Made by a program: the position numbers and the translations under genes
Notes under the pieces: model-generated
Seen by the model: only the letters and a program-made list of their open reading frames with translations
What the model was told of the DNA's origin: nothing
Database searches by the model: none
Source of the DNA: Ligilactobacillus ubinensis
GTDB taxonomy: Bacteria; Bacillota; Bacilli; Lactobacillales; Lactobacillaceae
Assembly (NCBI RefSeq): GCF_024160875.1
Contig: NZ_JAIULA010000022.1
Span: forward strand, 1 to 48,356
Reading direction: 5' to 3'
Length of the DNA: 48,356 nucleotides
Shown here: positions 14,771-23,923 of the stretch, piece after piece
Numbering within the stretch: position 1 is the first letter of the stretch
Layout of the letters: each line of letters begins with the position of its first letter

Positions 14771-17700
14771 CTATTGCCTTCCTTTCTTGCACTGTTGCAA
14801 TAATTTTTCGCCAAGCATCCGTATCCGTTAACGGTACAATCTGTTTATATTCGTTACCCACCAAAGGATCAAATACCATAATTGGCTGATAATCACTATA
14901 TTGTAACCCATTAGCATCATCACCTAATTTAAATGGACGTAAATCAATCACACCATTAAAAATATCTTTGCGGGCTTCATCTATCTTCAATAAATCTAGG
15001 TCAATCAATGTTTGCATCTGATCCAACGTTAAAATCTGACTACCGTGACTTGCTTTATAGCCATTTTTTTGTTGCTTTAAATTATATAGATAGCTCTTAT
15101 TCGATACATTAGCTAATCTTTGGTCTAATGCATTTAACAAATCATCGTCCTTTGTTTTTTCGCCTCTAAACAAACCTCTATACTGATATTGTTGCATAAA
15201 TAATTCTTCAAAGTTTTTGTTTTCGTTCAAAACTTCGCGATAGTCTTCAAATTTAAACTTAGGCCCAAATAAGTTTTGATAAGTTGTGCTTCCAAGTTCT
15301 AACTCACTCTTTGCATCCAATTGGACGTTTGGATTTGTTTCTTTCAACATTTGGATTAACTTAGCTTGATTATTTTCCTTTTGTAAAACTGCTAAGTATG
15401 TCAGCAACTGTAATGAAAGTCCATTTAATGCCTTAGTCAAAAAGTTTTTTAATTTGATATCAATATTACCCGATTTGTAGTCAATAACATTTAGATACTT
15501 GCGTTGTAAATCGCTTATAACTAAATCTAACCGATCAATTCGTCCCTGTAGGTTCAGTGATAAATCACTGCCAAATTTTTGATTTTCTGGAAAAACAAGT
15601 CCTTCTAACTCTGTTGCACCACCAAAACCAAATGTTGTTTCCGAACGTAAGGTCAAACTCGAGTCATCTTTTCGTTGTTTCCACAATGTTTGTGCGACTT
15701 GATATGCCTTTTTTTCTAGTTGTTTTCTTTGAAACACTATTCGTGCCGTATTATCAAAAATTGCTGTTTTTTGTTGTTTATTTAACTCATGCACTTTATC
15801 AATCGCCACGTGCATTATTCCATCAAACTCTTGGCTGCTCAATTCACGAATATACCTTTTTTGATCATGGACAACTTTAATGAATTGATCTAACAAACTA
15901 TGAAAATATGTTCCTGTATCTGCACTTGTTACTTCAAATGTCGCACGCTTATTTAAGCGAAGTCCATATTTTAAGAAAAATTCATATGGATTTGAATAGA
16001 AATTCTCTAACCGCGAAATTGAGCCAAACATATATGTTTTTTCACCATGCTTATATAATTCGCGCACTAATTCTTGAATCAGCTGCTTGTGTCCGTTTGT
16101 ATTTGGTGTATTCGGTAAAATTTCATTTTTGTATTTTAAACTCATCAGCAATTTTTTGCTAAGCTTAGGTAAAGTAGCTAATTCATATTGTAAGATAGCT
16201 CGCCAAATTTCAGCTAAATCAATGTCACTTTGAAATGCAATTCGACTTTTATCCATTACATCAGTTAATATCGTTCTAGGTGTACCAATATAAGTATATA
16301 CATCATTCTTTTTATTAATTTTTATATCAAATGCCTTGGCAATTCGGATTACATATGGTGAGATCTCTAGCAATTCTCCTTCACTATCATTTAATGGGTA
16401 TGTAAACCATAATTTTTTAGTCGGTGTCATGAAAGCTAAATAATTCTGATAAGGTTCATTTGCCATCATTATAGTTGAACGCTCATTTAGAAATTTAGTC
16501 GGATTACTTTCTTCATCTTCAATTTTCTTTCGCTCTTGTTCTGTTAATAAACTAGCATCTTCAAAGTGTGCAGGCATCACATCATCGTTCACACCAATAA
16601 TAAAAGCCTGCTTTCGATTATTTCTTTGCATAATGCTTGTTTTTGAAAAAATTACTTGATCTAACGTTGTAGGTACCTGTTTGTAAGTTGCAGAATCAAA
16701 GCCATTTTTAAAGATATCAACTGTATTTTCTTGATCAAATGGTTCATCGCCTAACGCTAAAACATATTCATCTAACAAATCACAAAATGTATTCCATACT
16801 TGCTCTGCTTGTGTCGCATCTTGAGCTGTTGTCTGCATTGTCAAATTGCTTTGCTTTTTTAGATTTGTTTGCATTTTATTTTGTAAATAAGCCAAGTTTT
16901 GCGGTACACCTGCACGTGTTAAAAAGTTAATAAGCACTTTAGCAAAATCTCGATTAGTCTTAACTTTATCAAGTTCATGCCAAAAATAATTTAATAATCC
17001 TGCTACCTCATCTTTTATCAGATTAGCATTTTTATTGTGCACTAACTTCAATTCTCGCTCTAACAGTTCCTGTTTTGACTCTTGTGCACGTTGACCTAAG
17101 TTCTTAACTATCCAAACCTTTTTTGTTTCCCAACTGCGCCGTAAATTAATTCCCATTTTTAACAAGTAATTTTCCAACCAATCAAGTGTTTCACGAAAAG
17201 TGTCTTCTGATTGTTGGAGAATTAACTCTGATTTATTTTTATAATCACTAACGTATAATTTGGGAATAAATAGTTCTGTCTTTAATAATCGCATCATTTC
17301 TTGATAAGTATACAGATTTCGATGCCGCATCAAATCAAATAGCGCCTCTAAAAATTCAACTAGCGGGTGGTTTGACATTGATTTACTTGAATCCATAAAA
17401 AGTGGAATTTGATACTGCTTAAACACAGGTTCAATTAAATTAGTATATTTCGTTATATCAGGTGTTAAAATCAAAAAATCGCGATACTTAAAGTGGTTTT
17501 TTGATACTGCTTGTCTAATCTGACTTGCAACAAAGCGAACTTCTGCTATCCTATCTGGTAACTCATGGATCTCTACATCATTATCTATTGACTTTTGTTT
17601 TTTTACAGGTCCATAAGAAACTGATTCTTGCCAATAGTTAGCTAGGTTTTCTAGCCCTGTACTAACTCTTTTTGAACTTGCAAATATAACTGGTTCCATT

Positions 17701-18521
17701 GGTATTTGTCGTTGTTGTGCCCAATCACACAGGTAATGATATATTTTTTGAGAGCGTTTAAACAATCCCGTTCCATCGTCTTGGTACGTTAACGCACTTT
17801 TTTTATCCATAATTAAACTGATTCGGACATTCTTAGCTCGTTTCGCTAAAATCATTAAGATTTGAATCTCAAGCGCTGTAAATTTTTCAAAACCAGTAAT
17901 AATAAATGAACTAGTACTCAAATCAGCTGTGTTCAAATATTCTGCTAGTTGTAACATCACTTTTGCACTATCAACATAATCATCTTTTACCAAACGTTCA
18001 AATTCACGATATACTAACACTAAATCATGCAATTTAGCCTTTAAATCACCTGTATTATCAGTTAAGCCCTTTGCTAAATCTTCCAAATTTTCAGGCGTAT
18101 AGCCACCTGTTTTAATCTCCAATAATTGCGTCGCTAATTTTTTTGCAAATCCAATTTGCTTTTTTTGACTACTAAATACATAAAGATTATCCAACTTTTG
18201 TAAGATATGCTCCACAATCATCGTTAATCCCGTTTCAGTTAAGTGCCGCCCTTGCATTGTCCGATGATCTTTAAGAAAATACCATGCTAAGCGTGAAAAG
18301 GAAAAAATTTGAGTGTTTGTTGTTGCAAATAAACCTTTAGCCGTTGAATCTTGCTGACGTAAATATTCTAATACACTAACTTCTGTTTCAAATTTTATAT
18401 GATTAGGAACAATATAAAAGCTTTTATCAGTTGGATTTTGTTTGCGCCACGTTGCTAATTGCTCAAGCAACACTTGCTCATGATTAACAGCTGCTGTACC
18501 TAATATAAAACCTAATGTCAT
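14760..18521 (-). CDS. rexB: RexB-type ATP-dependent nuclease subunit B
   Basis: RexB is the partner of AddA; the pair degrades and resects broken DNA ends for RecA. The protein has 1253 residues. The N-terminus has a degenerate nucleotide loop (GTAAVNHEQ) where AddB of bacilli has a Walker A. The C-terminal RecB-like nuclease is intact (GRIDRLDLV and NVIDYKSGNID at about 1010). The four cysteines that bind the [4Fe-4S] cluster of AddB are absent; only isolated Cys residues occur. This is the RexB form of lactic acid bacteria. ATG 18521 follows GGGAGG, 15 bases after sbcC. Confidence 0.92.
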   Translation of the reverse strand: MTLGFILGTAAVNHEQVLLEQLATWRKQNPTDKSFYIVPNHIKFETEVSVLEYLRQQDSTAKGLFATTNTQIFSFSRLAWYFLKDHRTMQGRHLTETGLTMIVEHILQKLDNLYVFSSQKKQIGFAKKLATQLLEIKTGGYTPENLEDLAKGLTDNTGDLKAKLHDLVLVYREFERLVKDDYVDSAKVMLQLAEYLNTADLSTSSFIITGFEKFTALEIQILMILAKRAKNVRISLIMDKKSALTYQDDGTGLFKRSQKIYHYLCDWAQQRQIPMEPVIFASSKRVSTGLENLANYWQESVSYGPVKKQKSIDNDVEIHELPDRIAEVRFVASQIRQAVSKNHFKYRDFLILTPDITKYTNLIEPVFKQYQIPLFMDSSKSMSNHPLVEFLEALFDLMRHRNLYTYQEMMRLLKTELFIPKLYVSDYKNKSELILQQSEDTFRETLDWLENYLLKMGINLRRSWETKKVWIVKNLGQRAQESKQELLERELKLVHNKNANLIKDEVAGLLNYFWHELDKVKTNRDFAKVLINFLTRAGVPQNLAYLQNKMQTNLKKQSNLTMQTTAQDATQAEQVWNTFCDLLDEYVLALGDEPFDQENTVDIFKNGFDSATYKQVPTTLDQVIFSKTSIMQRNNRKQAFIIGVNDDVMPAHFEDASLLTEQERKKIEDEESNPTKFLNERSTIMMANEPYQNYLAFMTPTKKLWFTYPLNDSEGELLEISPYVIRIAKAFDIKINKKNDVYTYIGTPRTILTDVMDKSRIAFQSDIDLAEIWRAILQYELATLPKLSKKLLMSLKYKNEILPNTPNTNGHKQLIQELVRELYKHGEKTYMFGSISRLENFYSNPYEFFLKYGLRLNKRATFEVTSADTGTYFHSLLDQFIKVVHDQKRYIRELSSQEFDGIMHVAIDKVHELNKQQKTAIFDNTARIVFQRKQLEKKAYQVAQTLWKQRKDDSSLTLRSETTFGFGGATELEGLVFPENQKFGSDLSLNLQGRIDRLDLVISDLQRKYLNVIDYKSGNIDIKLKNFLTKALNGLSLQLLTYLAVLQKENNQAKLIQMLKETNPNVQLDAKSELELGSTTYQNLFGPKFKFEDYREVLNENKNFEELFMQQYQYRGLFRGEKTKDDDLLNALDQRLANVSNKSYLYNLKQQKNGYKASHGSQILTLDQMQTLIDLDLLKIDEARKDIFNGVIDLRPFKLGDDANGLQYSDYQPIMVFDPLVGNEYKQIVPLTDTDAWRKIIATVQERKAIDEK

Positions 18522-18536
18522 CTTTTCTCCCTCCCT

Positions 18537-21500
18537 TTATTCATGAATATATGCTATTTTACTTTTACCATCTTGATTTGCAACTTGCAGTCTATCTGGA
18601 ATACTCGATTTTAATTCTGTTACATGGCTAATAATTCCTACCATTTTATTTTCATCTTCATTTGTTTGCAAATATTCAATTGCTCTACTTAAATAATCCG
18701 CATCTAAACTACCAAAACCCTCATCAATGAAAAGTGCATCAATACTAATACCACCATTTTCGTTTTGAATCGTTTCTGCCATTGCCAATGCAAGCGAAAG
18801 TGAGGCAATAAAACTTTCTCCTCCTGACAAAGTCTCCGTCGATCTTTTTTCACCAGTCGTTTTATCAATTACATCAAGCAACAATCCCGCCTTAGTTCCA
18901 CTTCCTACCTGACTATCTGTATTGATTTGAAAGACATACCTATCTAACGTTAAATTTTTCATGATTTGGTTTGCAATTACTATTATTTTTTGAAAATGCT
19001 GTTGTAATACAAAACGTTGCAAGTCAAGTTTTCCTTGACCTTTTCCTTGAATTGGTTCAGTTAATGTGATTAGTTGCTCATACTTTTTTGTTAATTCATC
19101 ATTTTTTTTGAGCTCTGTTGCAATATTAGTAGCACTTTTTTGTAAAGCACTTAACTCTATTTCTTGTTGTCCCAATTGCTGACGCTTTTCAACCAAGCTT
19201 TGTGTTATCTCACTAAGCTTTTCGCCTATTTCTGCAAGATCTTGTATTTGAACATTTTCTAATCTTTGCTTTAAATCTAACAATGTTTCTTCAACAAATT
19301 TAGCTTGCTGCTCATATTCCATAATATTGCTACGCACAATTTCAATTTCAGAAAGATGCTTGCGTAATTCTGCTAGTAATTCTAAACTCGCACTAAAATC
19401 TGCTTGTTTACAAGCTATTTCCAATTTGTCTAAACTTACTTCAATTTCTTTTTCAACTTGTTTTTTTTCAGTTGTGCTCGATGTTATGTTGTCGCGCGCT
19501 ACGGCTTGTTTACGACTAACTTCATTCACTAAATTCTGATATTCTTCAATTTGTGCTTTATTTTTTGTTTGCTGTTCACTTAATCTACTAATTTCGGCTT
19601 TTATCTTAATTTCATCAGAAAAATGTGAATCTAATCGTGTTACCGTATTTTCAAAGTTAACTTGTTGCTTAATTCTTACTTGATTTAATTCTGTAACCAC
19701 TTGCTTTAGTGTTTCTGCTTGTTTTCGATATTCTTCAAGATTATTATTTAAATCACTCACTTGGTTATTCATTTTAGTACTTGTTTCTTTTTTCACCACA
19801 AATTTTTCTTCAAATTCTGCATTTTTATTCTTTTTTGCTTGTATAAATTTATTGATTTGTGTTTCATCAGTTAATGCATAGCTGCTCAAAAAATCACTTA
19901 TCTCAGATTGATATTTTCCTTTTATCTGCTGCAGTTTTTGCCGTTGTACGTCTATTTTTCCCACTAATTGATTATATAGCTGTTTTTCTCTTTCTAATTG
20001 CTCCTTACTGATTGCTAAATTTTTATCTAATTTTGCTAAATCAGTTTCTTTTAAGTCCTCTTTTAAAGCAATTGCTGGATGTTCTACAGCACCACAAACG
20101 GGACATGGTTGGCCTGGCTTGAGCTTTTTTGTTAATCTAATAATCTGCGTACGTGTATATTCATCATCCAATTTTGCATATATTTCTTGTCTCTCAATAA
20201 CTCTTTGTTTAGTCGCAAGCTCTTCTTTTATTAATGAATCTAATTTCAACTGGTTTTCTTGAACTTCTTTAATTAATTGACTTAACTGTTTGTTTTTTTG
20301 TAATAATTCCTTTAAATCATTTTTTGACAACAATAATTCTTCTTGCAATTCATCTAAGTCATCGTACTTTACCAATTCTTTTTTTAATTCAGCTACTTTA
20401 TTCTCTACCTGCATCATTTTTTGCTCATAGCGTTGCAATGTTATTTGCTTTTTGTTCATTTTATTTTCTGTTTCTTGTAGTTTTAGCTTTTGTTCGGTTG
20501 CAGTTGCATAAAATGGTAAAATTTCTAGTAATGTCTTTTTTCTTTGCGTATAGTCTTCATTAGCCTGAATAATTATTGTAATCTTGGGTTTTTTCAATTC
20601 TAAACTTTCTTGTTGTTGCTTACATTCAAGTATTAATTGCTGATTCTTTAAAATTTTTTGTTCAAGCTCATTTTTACGTTTTTTATTTTGAGTCATAATT
20701 AACCAATTTTCCTGGTTGTTTTGAGCCCATAAAAGTTGCTTTAATCTTTCTTGTTTTTTCGTTATTTCAGGTGTCTTTTCCTTTAGTTCTTCTTTTTCTT
20801 TTTGAAATTCTTTTAATTTTCTATAATCAGCCTGAATAGTTTCTTGACGGATCTTTTGTTCAGTTAATGTGTCTTTCATTTCTTCAAGCTTTTTTTCTTG
20901 CTGTTTTAGCTGGCTTTTCAAAGTGTTTTTGCTTTCTATTTCGCAATAAACTGCATCTAGCCACTCCATGTTTGTTAATTCATTTTCGAAAGTAAAACTT
21001 TGTCGTTCCTTTGTAATATAGTTATTTTTCTGCTGGATTTTTTCAGCTAACATTTTACTTTTAAAAATTAATTTTTCTTCTATTCTTTTATAGATTTCTG
21101 TATCAAAAAACCTCTCCAACAGTTCGCTCTTTTTATTAGCATTCGCACTTAAAAAATTAGCGAATTCACCTTGCGGTAATAAAATAACTTGCTTAAATTG
21201 TTTAACATCTAAACCTAAAAGTTCTTCTATTTTTTTATTAACAGCAGTGATTCCTGTGATAACTTCTTGCTTGTTATCATCCGTTTTATATATTAAATCT
21301 GGTTTTTCATTTTTTAAATTCCCGCCACGAGTGACTTTCATTTTTCTACTAACAGTGTAAATCACACCATTGTGCTCAAAGATAAATTCAATCAGCGTAG
21401 GTTCTGTTTCAGGAGCAAATTTTGAACGCATTTCTTCGCCACTGCGTGCCCCAACTTCTACAGATGTTTTTCCATATAATGCATAACACATACCATCAAA

Positions 21501-21629
21501 GATTGTTGTTTTACCGCTGCCCGTTTTACCACTAATTAGAAAAAGCGGACTGGCATAAAAATCCATAAAATCAACTGTTTCATCTACGTAAGGACCAAAG
21601 TTTTGCATATGTAACTTCATTGGTTTCAT
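18537..21629 (-). CDS. sbcC: SbcC exonuclease subunit (Rad50-like ATPase)
   Basis: This is the SMC-like ATPase of the SbcCD nuclease, which opens hairpins and cleans blocked or protein-bound DNA ends. The 1030 residues have a Walker A GKTGSGKTT at about 34-42. A long antiparallel coiled coil follows, broken near 508 by the zinc hook CPVCG. The ABC signature LSGGESFIASL is at about 930 and Walker B ALFIDEGFGSLD at about 960. ATG 21629 overlaps the sbcD stop (ATGA) behind GAGGAGG, so translation is coupled. The coding DNA is very A/T-rich across the coils. Confidence 0.95.
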   Translation of the reverse strand: MKPMKLHMQNFGPYVDETVDFMDFYASPLFLISGKTGSGKTTIFDGMCYALYGKTSVEVGARSGEEMRSKFAPETEPTLIEFIFEHNGVIYTVSRKMKVTRGGNLKNEKPDLIYKTDDNKQEVITGITAVNKKIEELLGLDVKQFKQVILLPQGEFANFLSANANKKSELLERFFDTEIYKRIEEKLIFKSKMLAEKIQQKNNYITKERQSFTFENELTNMEWLDAVYCEIESKNTLKSQLKQQEKKLEEMKDTLTEQKIRQETIQADYRKLKEFQKEKEELKEKTPEITKKQERLKQLLWAQNNQENWLIMTQNKKRKNELEQKILKNQQLILECKQQQESLELKKPKITIIIQANEDYTQRKKTLLEILPFYATATEQKLKLQETENKMNKKQITLQRYEQKMMQVENKVAELKKELVKYDDLDELQEELLLSKNDLKELLQKNKQLSQLIKEVQENQLKLDSLIKEELATKQRVIERQEIYAKLDDEYTRTQIIRLTKKLKPGQPCPVCGAVEHPAIALKEDLKETDLAKLDKNLAISKEQLEREKQLYNQLVGKIDVQRQKLQQIKGKYQSEISDFLSSYALTDETQINKFIQAKKNKNAEFEEKFVVKKETSTKMNNQVSDLNNNLEEYRKQAETLKQVVTELNQVRIKQQVNFENTVTRLDSHFSDEIKIKAEISRLSEQQTKNKAQIEEYQNLVNEVSRKQAVARDNITSSTTEKKQVEKEIEVSLDKLEIACKQADFSASLELLAELRKHLSEIEIVRSNIMEYEQQAKFVEETLLDLKQRLENVQIQDLAEIGEKLSEITQSLVEKRQQLGQQEIELSALQKSATNIATELKKNDELTKKYEQLITLTEPIQGKGQGKLDLQRFVLQQHFQKIIVIANQIMKNLTLDRYVFQINTDSQVGSGTKAGLLLDVIDKTTGEKRSTETLSGGESFIASLSLALAMAETIQNENGGISIDALFIDEGFGSLDADYLSRAIEYLQTNEDENKMVGIISHVTELKSSIPDRLQVANQDGKSKIAYIHE

Positions 21630-22771
21630 TGTTGATCCTCCTCTAAAACTTCATCAATAATTTTTTGTAATACATCTTTATCTTGAGTGGTTAGTTCTCT
21701 ATCTTGTGTTTGACTAAAAAATTGACTTGTCACTTCAAATGGTGTCAATTTAGCCTCTAATAAATTAATCGTGTTCTCTTTTAATGCAATTAATCCATAT
21801 TTTCTTTCTACATGGACTACACGTGGGTAACACTGTTTTAGTTGTTGCATCACAGTCGGAATAACCTCACGATCAGTAAGCGTTACAAAAACAAATGCAT
21901 TATCTGGAACAGCCCGATATTTTGAGGGCTGACATAATTCGTATAAACTTCCTTCAATTTTTACAATTGGCGTTTTATCCTTTAAAGCTACAAATTCTTC
22001 TGTTTTGGTTAACGTATCATAGATATAAACACCTTTTTGATTTTTGATTTCTGATAAAGAAAATTTAACTGGTGAACCACTATATTTCGCATTTTTTGCT
22101 TTTAAGGCATTTTTATTATGCAAATGACCTAAAGCGACATAATCAAAATCTTTAAAGATATCAACTGGAACCTCATCTAAGCCTCCAACCATACTTTGTA
22201 TCTCAGAATCTTCATGGCTACTACCCGCAACAAAACAATGTCCAACTAAAACATGTGCTTTGTTTGGCTTAAATTGCTTTTTACATTCTGCAACAACACA
22301 TTTCATCGCATCGCTCATTGTTTCAATTTTTTCGTTATTAAAATAGCTTCGCGTGCTTTTGGGATTAAAGAAAGGAACCAAAAAGAATTGCGTATCTGCA
22401 AATTCAACAGCATCTAGCGTTCGCACTCCTGTTTCTGATACGGTCAACTCTGTTCTTAAATAATACTTTCTCGCTTCATACCAACGCTTTGCTGCACCTA
22501 ATCTACGTGCTGAATCATGATTTCCACTAATCGCAATTATCGGAAATTCATTTTCGATATTCAAATCTACCAACATTGACTCTAGCAACCTAATTGCCTG
22601 TTCGCTTGGAATACTACGATCATATAAATCACCAGCAATTACAATTGCATCAACTGCATACTTATTAGCAATTTCTTTAATTTGTTGAAAAGCATATTTT
22701 TGCTCATCATATAAGTCATACTCATATAATTTTTTCCCAATATGCCAATCTGCTGTATGTAGAATTTTCAA
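21626..22771 (-). CDS. sbcD: SbcD exonuclease subunit (Mre11-like)
   Basis: This is the Mn-dependent phosphodiesterase partner of SbcC. The motifs of the calcineurin-like fold are clear: HTADWHIGK at about 5-13, GDLYDRS near 49, SGNHDSARR near 84, GHCFV and GHLH. TTG 22771 is chosen because it yields the family N-terminus (MKILHTADWH) behind AAGGGTGTG. The in-frame ATG at 22801 sits almost on the predicted transcription start and has no ribosome site. It is the first gene of the repair operon and diverges from bioY. In B. subtilis the same four functions are ordered addB-addA-sbcD-sbcC. Confidence 0.92.
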   Translation of the reverse strand: MKILHTADWHIGKKLYEYDLYDEQKYAFQQIKEIANKYAVDAIVIAGDLYDRSIPSEQAIRLLESMLVDLNIENEFPIIAISGNHDSARRLGAAKRWYEARKYYLRTELTVSETGVRTLDAVEFADTQFFLVPFFNPKSTRSYFNNEKIETMSDAMKCVVAECKKQFKPNKAHVLVGHCFVAGSSHEDSEIQSMVGGLDEVPVDIFKDFDYVALGHLHNKNALKAKNAKYSGSPVKFSLSEIKNQKGVYIYDTLTKTEEFVALKDKTPIVKIEGSLYELCQPSKYRAVPDNAFVFVTLTDREVIPTVMQQLKQCYPRVVHVERKYGLIALKENTINLLEAKLTPFEVTSQFFSQTQDRELTTQDKDVLQKIIDEVLEEDQQ

Positions 22772-22808
22772 ACTGAATTCACACACCCTTCGAATAATCA
22801 TTACCGTT

Positions 22809-22836
22809 ATTATACCTTAAAGCAATAAAAAGTGAA
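22809..22836 (-). promoter_or_regulatory. Promoter of the sbcDC-rexB-addA operon
   Basis: On the minus strand TTCACT (22831-22836), a 16-base spacer and TATAAT (22809-22814) predict a start near 22802. No LexA-type box is evident. Confidence 0.6.
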
Positions 22837-22852
22837 ATTATGTTCGCTTTAC

Positions 22853-22880
22853 GTTAACTATTTATAAAATTAAGGTTGAC
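22853..22880 (+). promoter_or_regulatory. Candidate BirA operator
   Basis: GTTAAC (22853-22858) and GTTGAC (22875-22880, preceded by G and followed by A) are 16 bases apart. This resembles the GTTAACC-N-GGTTAAC half-site arrangement described for BirA biotin repressor sites in Firmicutes. The right half overlaps the -35 of bioY, fitting repression at high biotin. The halves are imperfect. Confidence 0.45.
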
Positions 22881-22904
22881 ATTGTTTTTAGAATTATCTA
22901 TTAT
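22876..22904 (+). promoter_or_regulatory. bioY promoter
   Basis: TTGACA (22876-22881), a 17-base spacer and TATTAT (22899-22904) form a near-consensus promoter, with the gene start about 38 bases on. Confidence 0.75.
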
Positions 22905-22941
22905 AATTTTATATCAATCATCTTATTTGTTAGGAGAAAAA

Positions 22942-23484
22942 ATGCAAAAATCACGTATTCAAAACAATCTTAATATTGCTTTAATTTCAACTGTTATCGT
23001 TATTCTCGGTTTTATACCACCTATTCCTTTAGGTTTCATACCTGTACCACTTGTCCTCCAAAATTTGGGTGTCATGCTTGCTGGAATTTTATTGGGGGCA
23101 AAAAAAGGCACAATTGCAATTATCCTTGTTTTTTTAGTCGGAATAATTATTCCTACCTTTTCTGGTAGCCTTACTTTAGCAGCCATTACTAGTCCATCTT
23201 CTGGTTATGCTATTGCTTGGTTATTTGTACCTTTTTTTACATCGTTAGGATTACAAAAATTTCCAATTCAAAACAGCTACTCCCAATTTTTTATTGTTTG
23301 GCTAGCTGGTGTTTTATTTGTCGATCTCACCGGTGCACTTTGGTTAGCTTATGCAACACAAATTTCAATATATAGTGCCATATTATCCAGTATGATTTTC
23401 ATCCCTGGAGATACACTAAAGGCATTTATTGCTCTAATTATCGCAAAACGATTACTTAAAATAAAACCTATGTCTAATGTTTAA
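22942..23484 (+). CDS. bioY: BioY, biotin-specific S component of an ECF transporter
   Basis: This 180-residue integral membrane protein binds biotin and pairs with the shared EcfA/EcfT module encoded elsewhere. The family pattern is present: IPPIPLGFIPVPLVLQNLGV near residue 23, AGILLGAKKGTIA near 46, a glycine-rich loop before PSSGYAIAW near 87, and FIPGDTLKAFIALIIAKRL at the C-terminus. Six hydrophobic helices fit. ATG 22942 is chosen because AGGAG lies 5 bases upstream; the open frame extends further but without a start signal. No biotin synthesis genes lie nearby, so uptake by an auxotroph is likely. Confidence 0.93.
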   Translation: MQKSRIQNNLNIALISTVIVILGFIPPIPLGFIPVPLVLQNLGVMLAGILLGAKKGTIAIILVFLVGIIIPTFSGSLTLAAITSPSSGYAIAWLFVPFFTSLGLQKFPIQNSYSQFFIVWLAGVLFVDLTGALWLAYATQISIYSAILSSMIFIPGDTLKAFIALIIAKRLLKIKPMSNV

Positions 23485-23504
23485 ATCTTAATTTTGATTT
23501 TTAA

Positions 23505-23533
23505 TTGACAACGTATATTATGTAGCTTATTCT
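23505..23533 (+). promoter_or_regulatory. Promoter of the 98-aa gene
   Basis: TTGACA (23505-23510), a 17-base spacer and TATTCT (23528-23533) lie 30 bases before the start codon. Confidence 0.65.
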
Positions 23534-23563
23534 GAAGTTAAAATATACGTGGAGGTAATAGTT

Positions 23564-23860
23564 ATGGATAAAAAACAATTTGAACAAGAGATGTATACTG
23601 AAGCATACAAAATTGCTCGTTATTTAAAGGATACCAAGCAGGATCTCATTTTTTTCAAAACCATTCAACAACGCGGAAAAGATATCTTTAAGAGCACAGC
23701 CGCCTTGGGACTTACTATTACAGGATTAAGTATTGAACTAAATCTGCGCTTAGTTAAGTTAGTAATAAAATATGGTATAAACATTATTGATATAGTAATC
23801 GACATCTTAGAAGGAAAAGCCACTGGGATAAAATTAACAGTAGAAAGTAATAAAAAATAA
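23564..23860 (+). CDS. Hypothetical small protein (98 aa)
   Basis: The start is ATG 23564 behind GGAGGTAATAG; an in-frame GTG at 23549 overlaps the ribosome site and is rejected. The protein opens with a charged helical part (DKKQFEQEMYTEAYKIARYL). Its second half is amphipathic and hydrophobic (about 47-83, TAALGLTITGLSIELNLRLV), then a short polar tail. It could sit at the membrane surface, but no true span is certain. Strong promoter and terminator signals frame it as a single-gene unit. No family is recognised. Confidence 0.6.
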   Translation: MDKKQFEQEMYTEAYKIARYLKDTKQDLIFFKTIQQRGKDIFKSTAALGLTITGLSIELNLRLVKLVIKYGINIIDIVIDILEGKATGIKLTVESNKK

Positions 23861-23903
23861 ATACCACAAATCGTCGATAATGCCGATTTGCGGTATTTAT
23901 TTT
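23859..23903. terminator. Bidirectional terminator
   Basis: AAATACCACAAATCG (23859-23873) pairs with CGATTTGCGGTATTT (23884-23898), 15 bp with one mismatch and a 10-base loop, then ATTTTT. It overlaps the stop codon of the 98-aa gene and also serves the convergent glycerophosphodiesterase gene. Confidence 0.8.
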
Positions 23904-23923
23904 TATCTAGAATACTATCTAGA

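Noticed and set aside
22772-22801. ATG 22801 as the sbcD start
   Set aside because: It lies on the predicted transcription start with no ribosome site; TTG 22771 gives the family N-terminus with AAGGG upstream.
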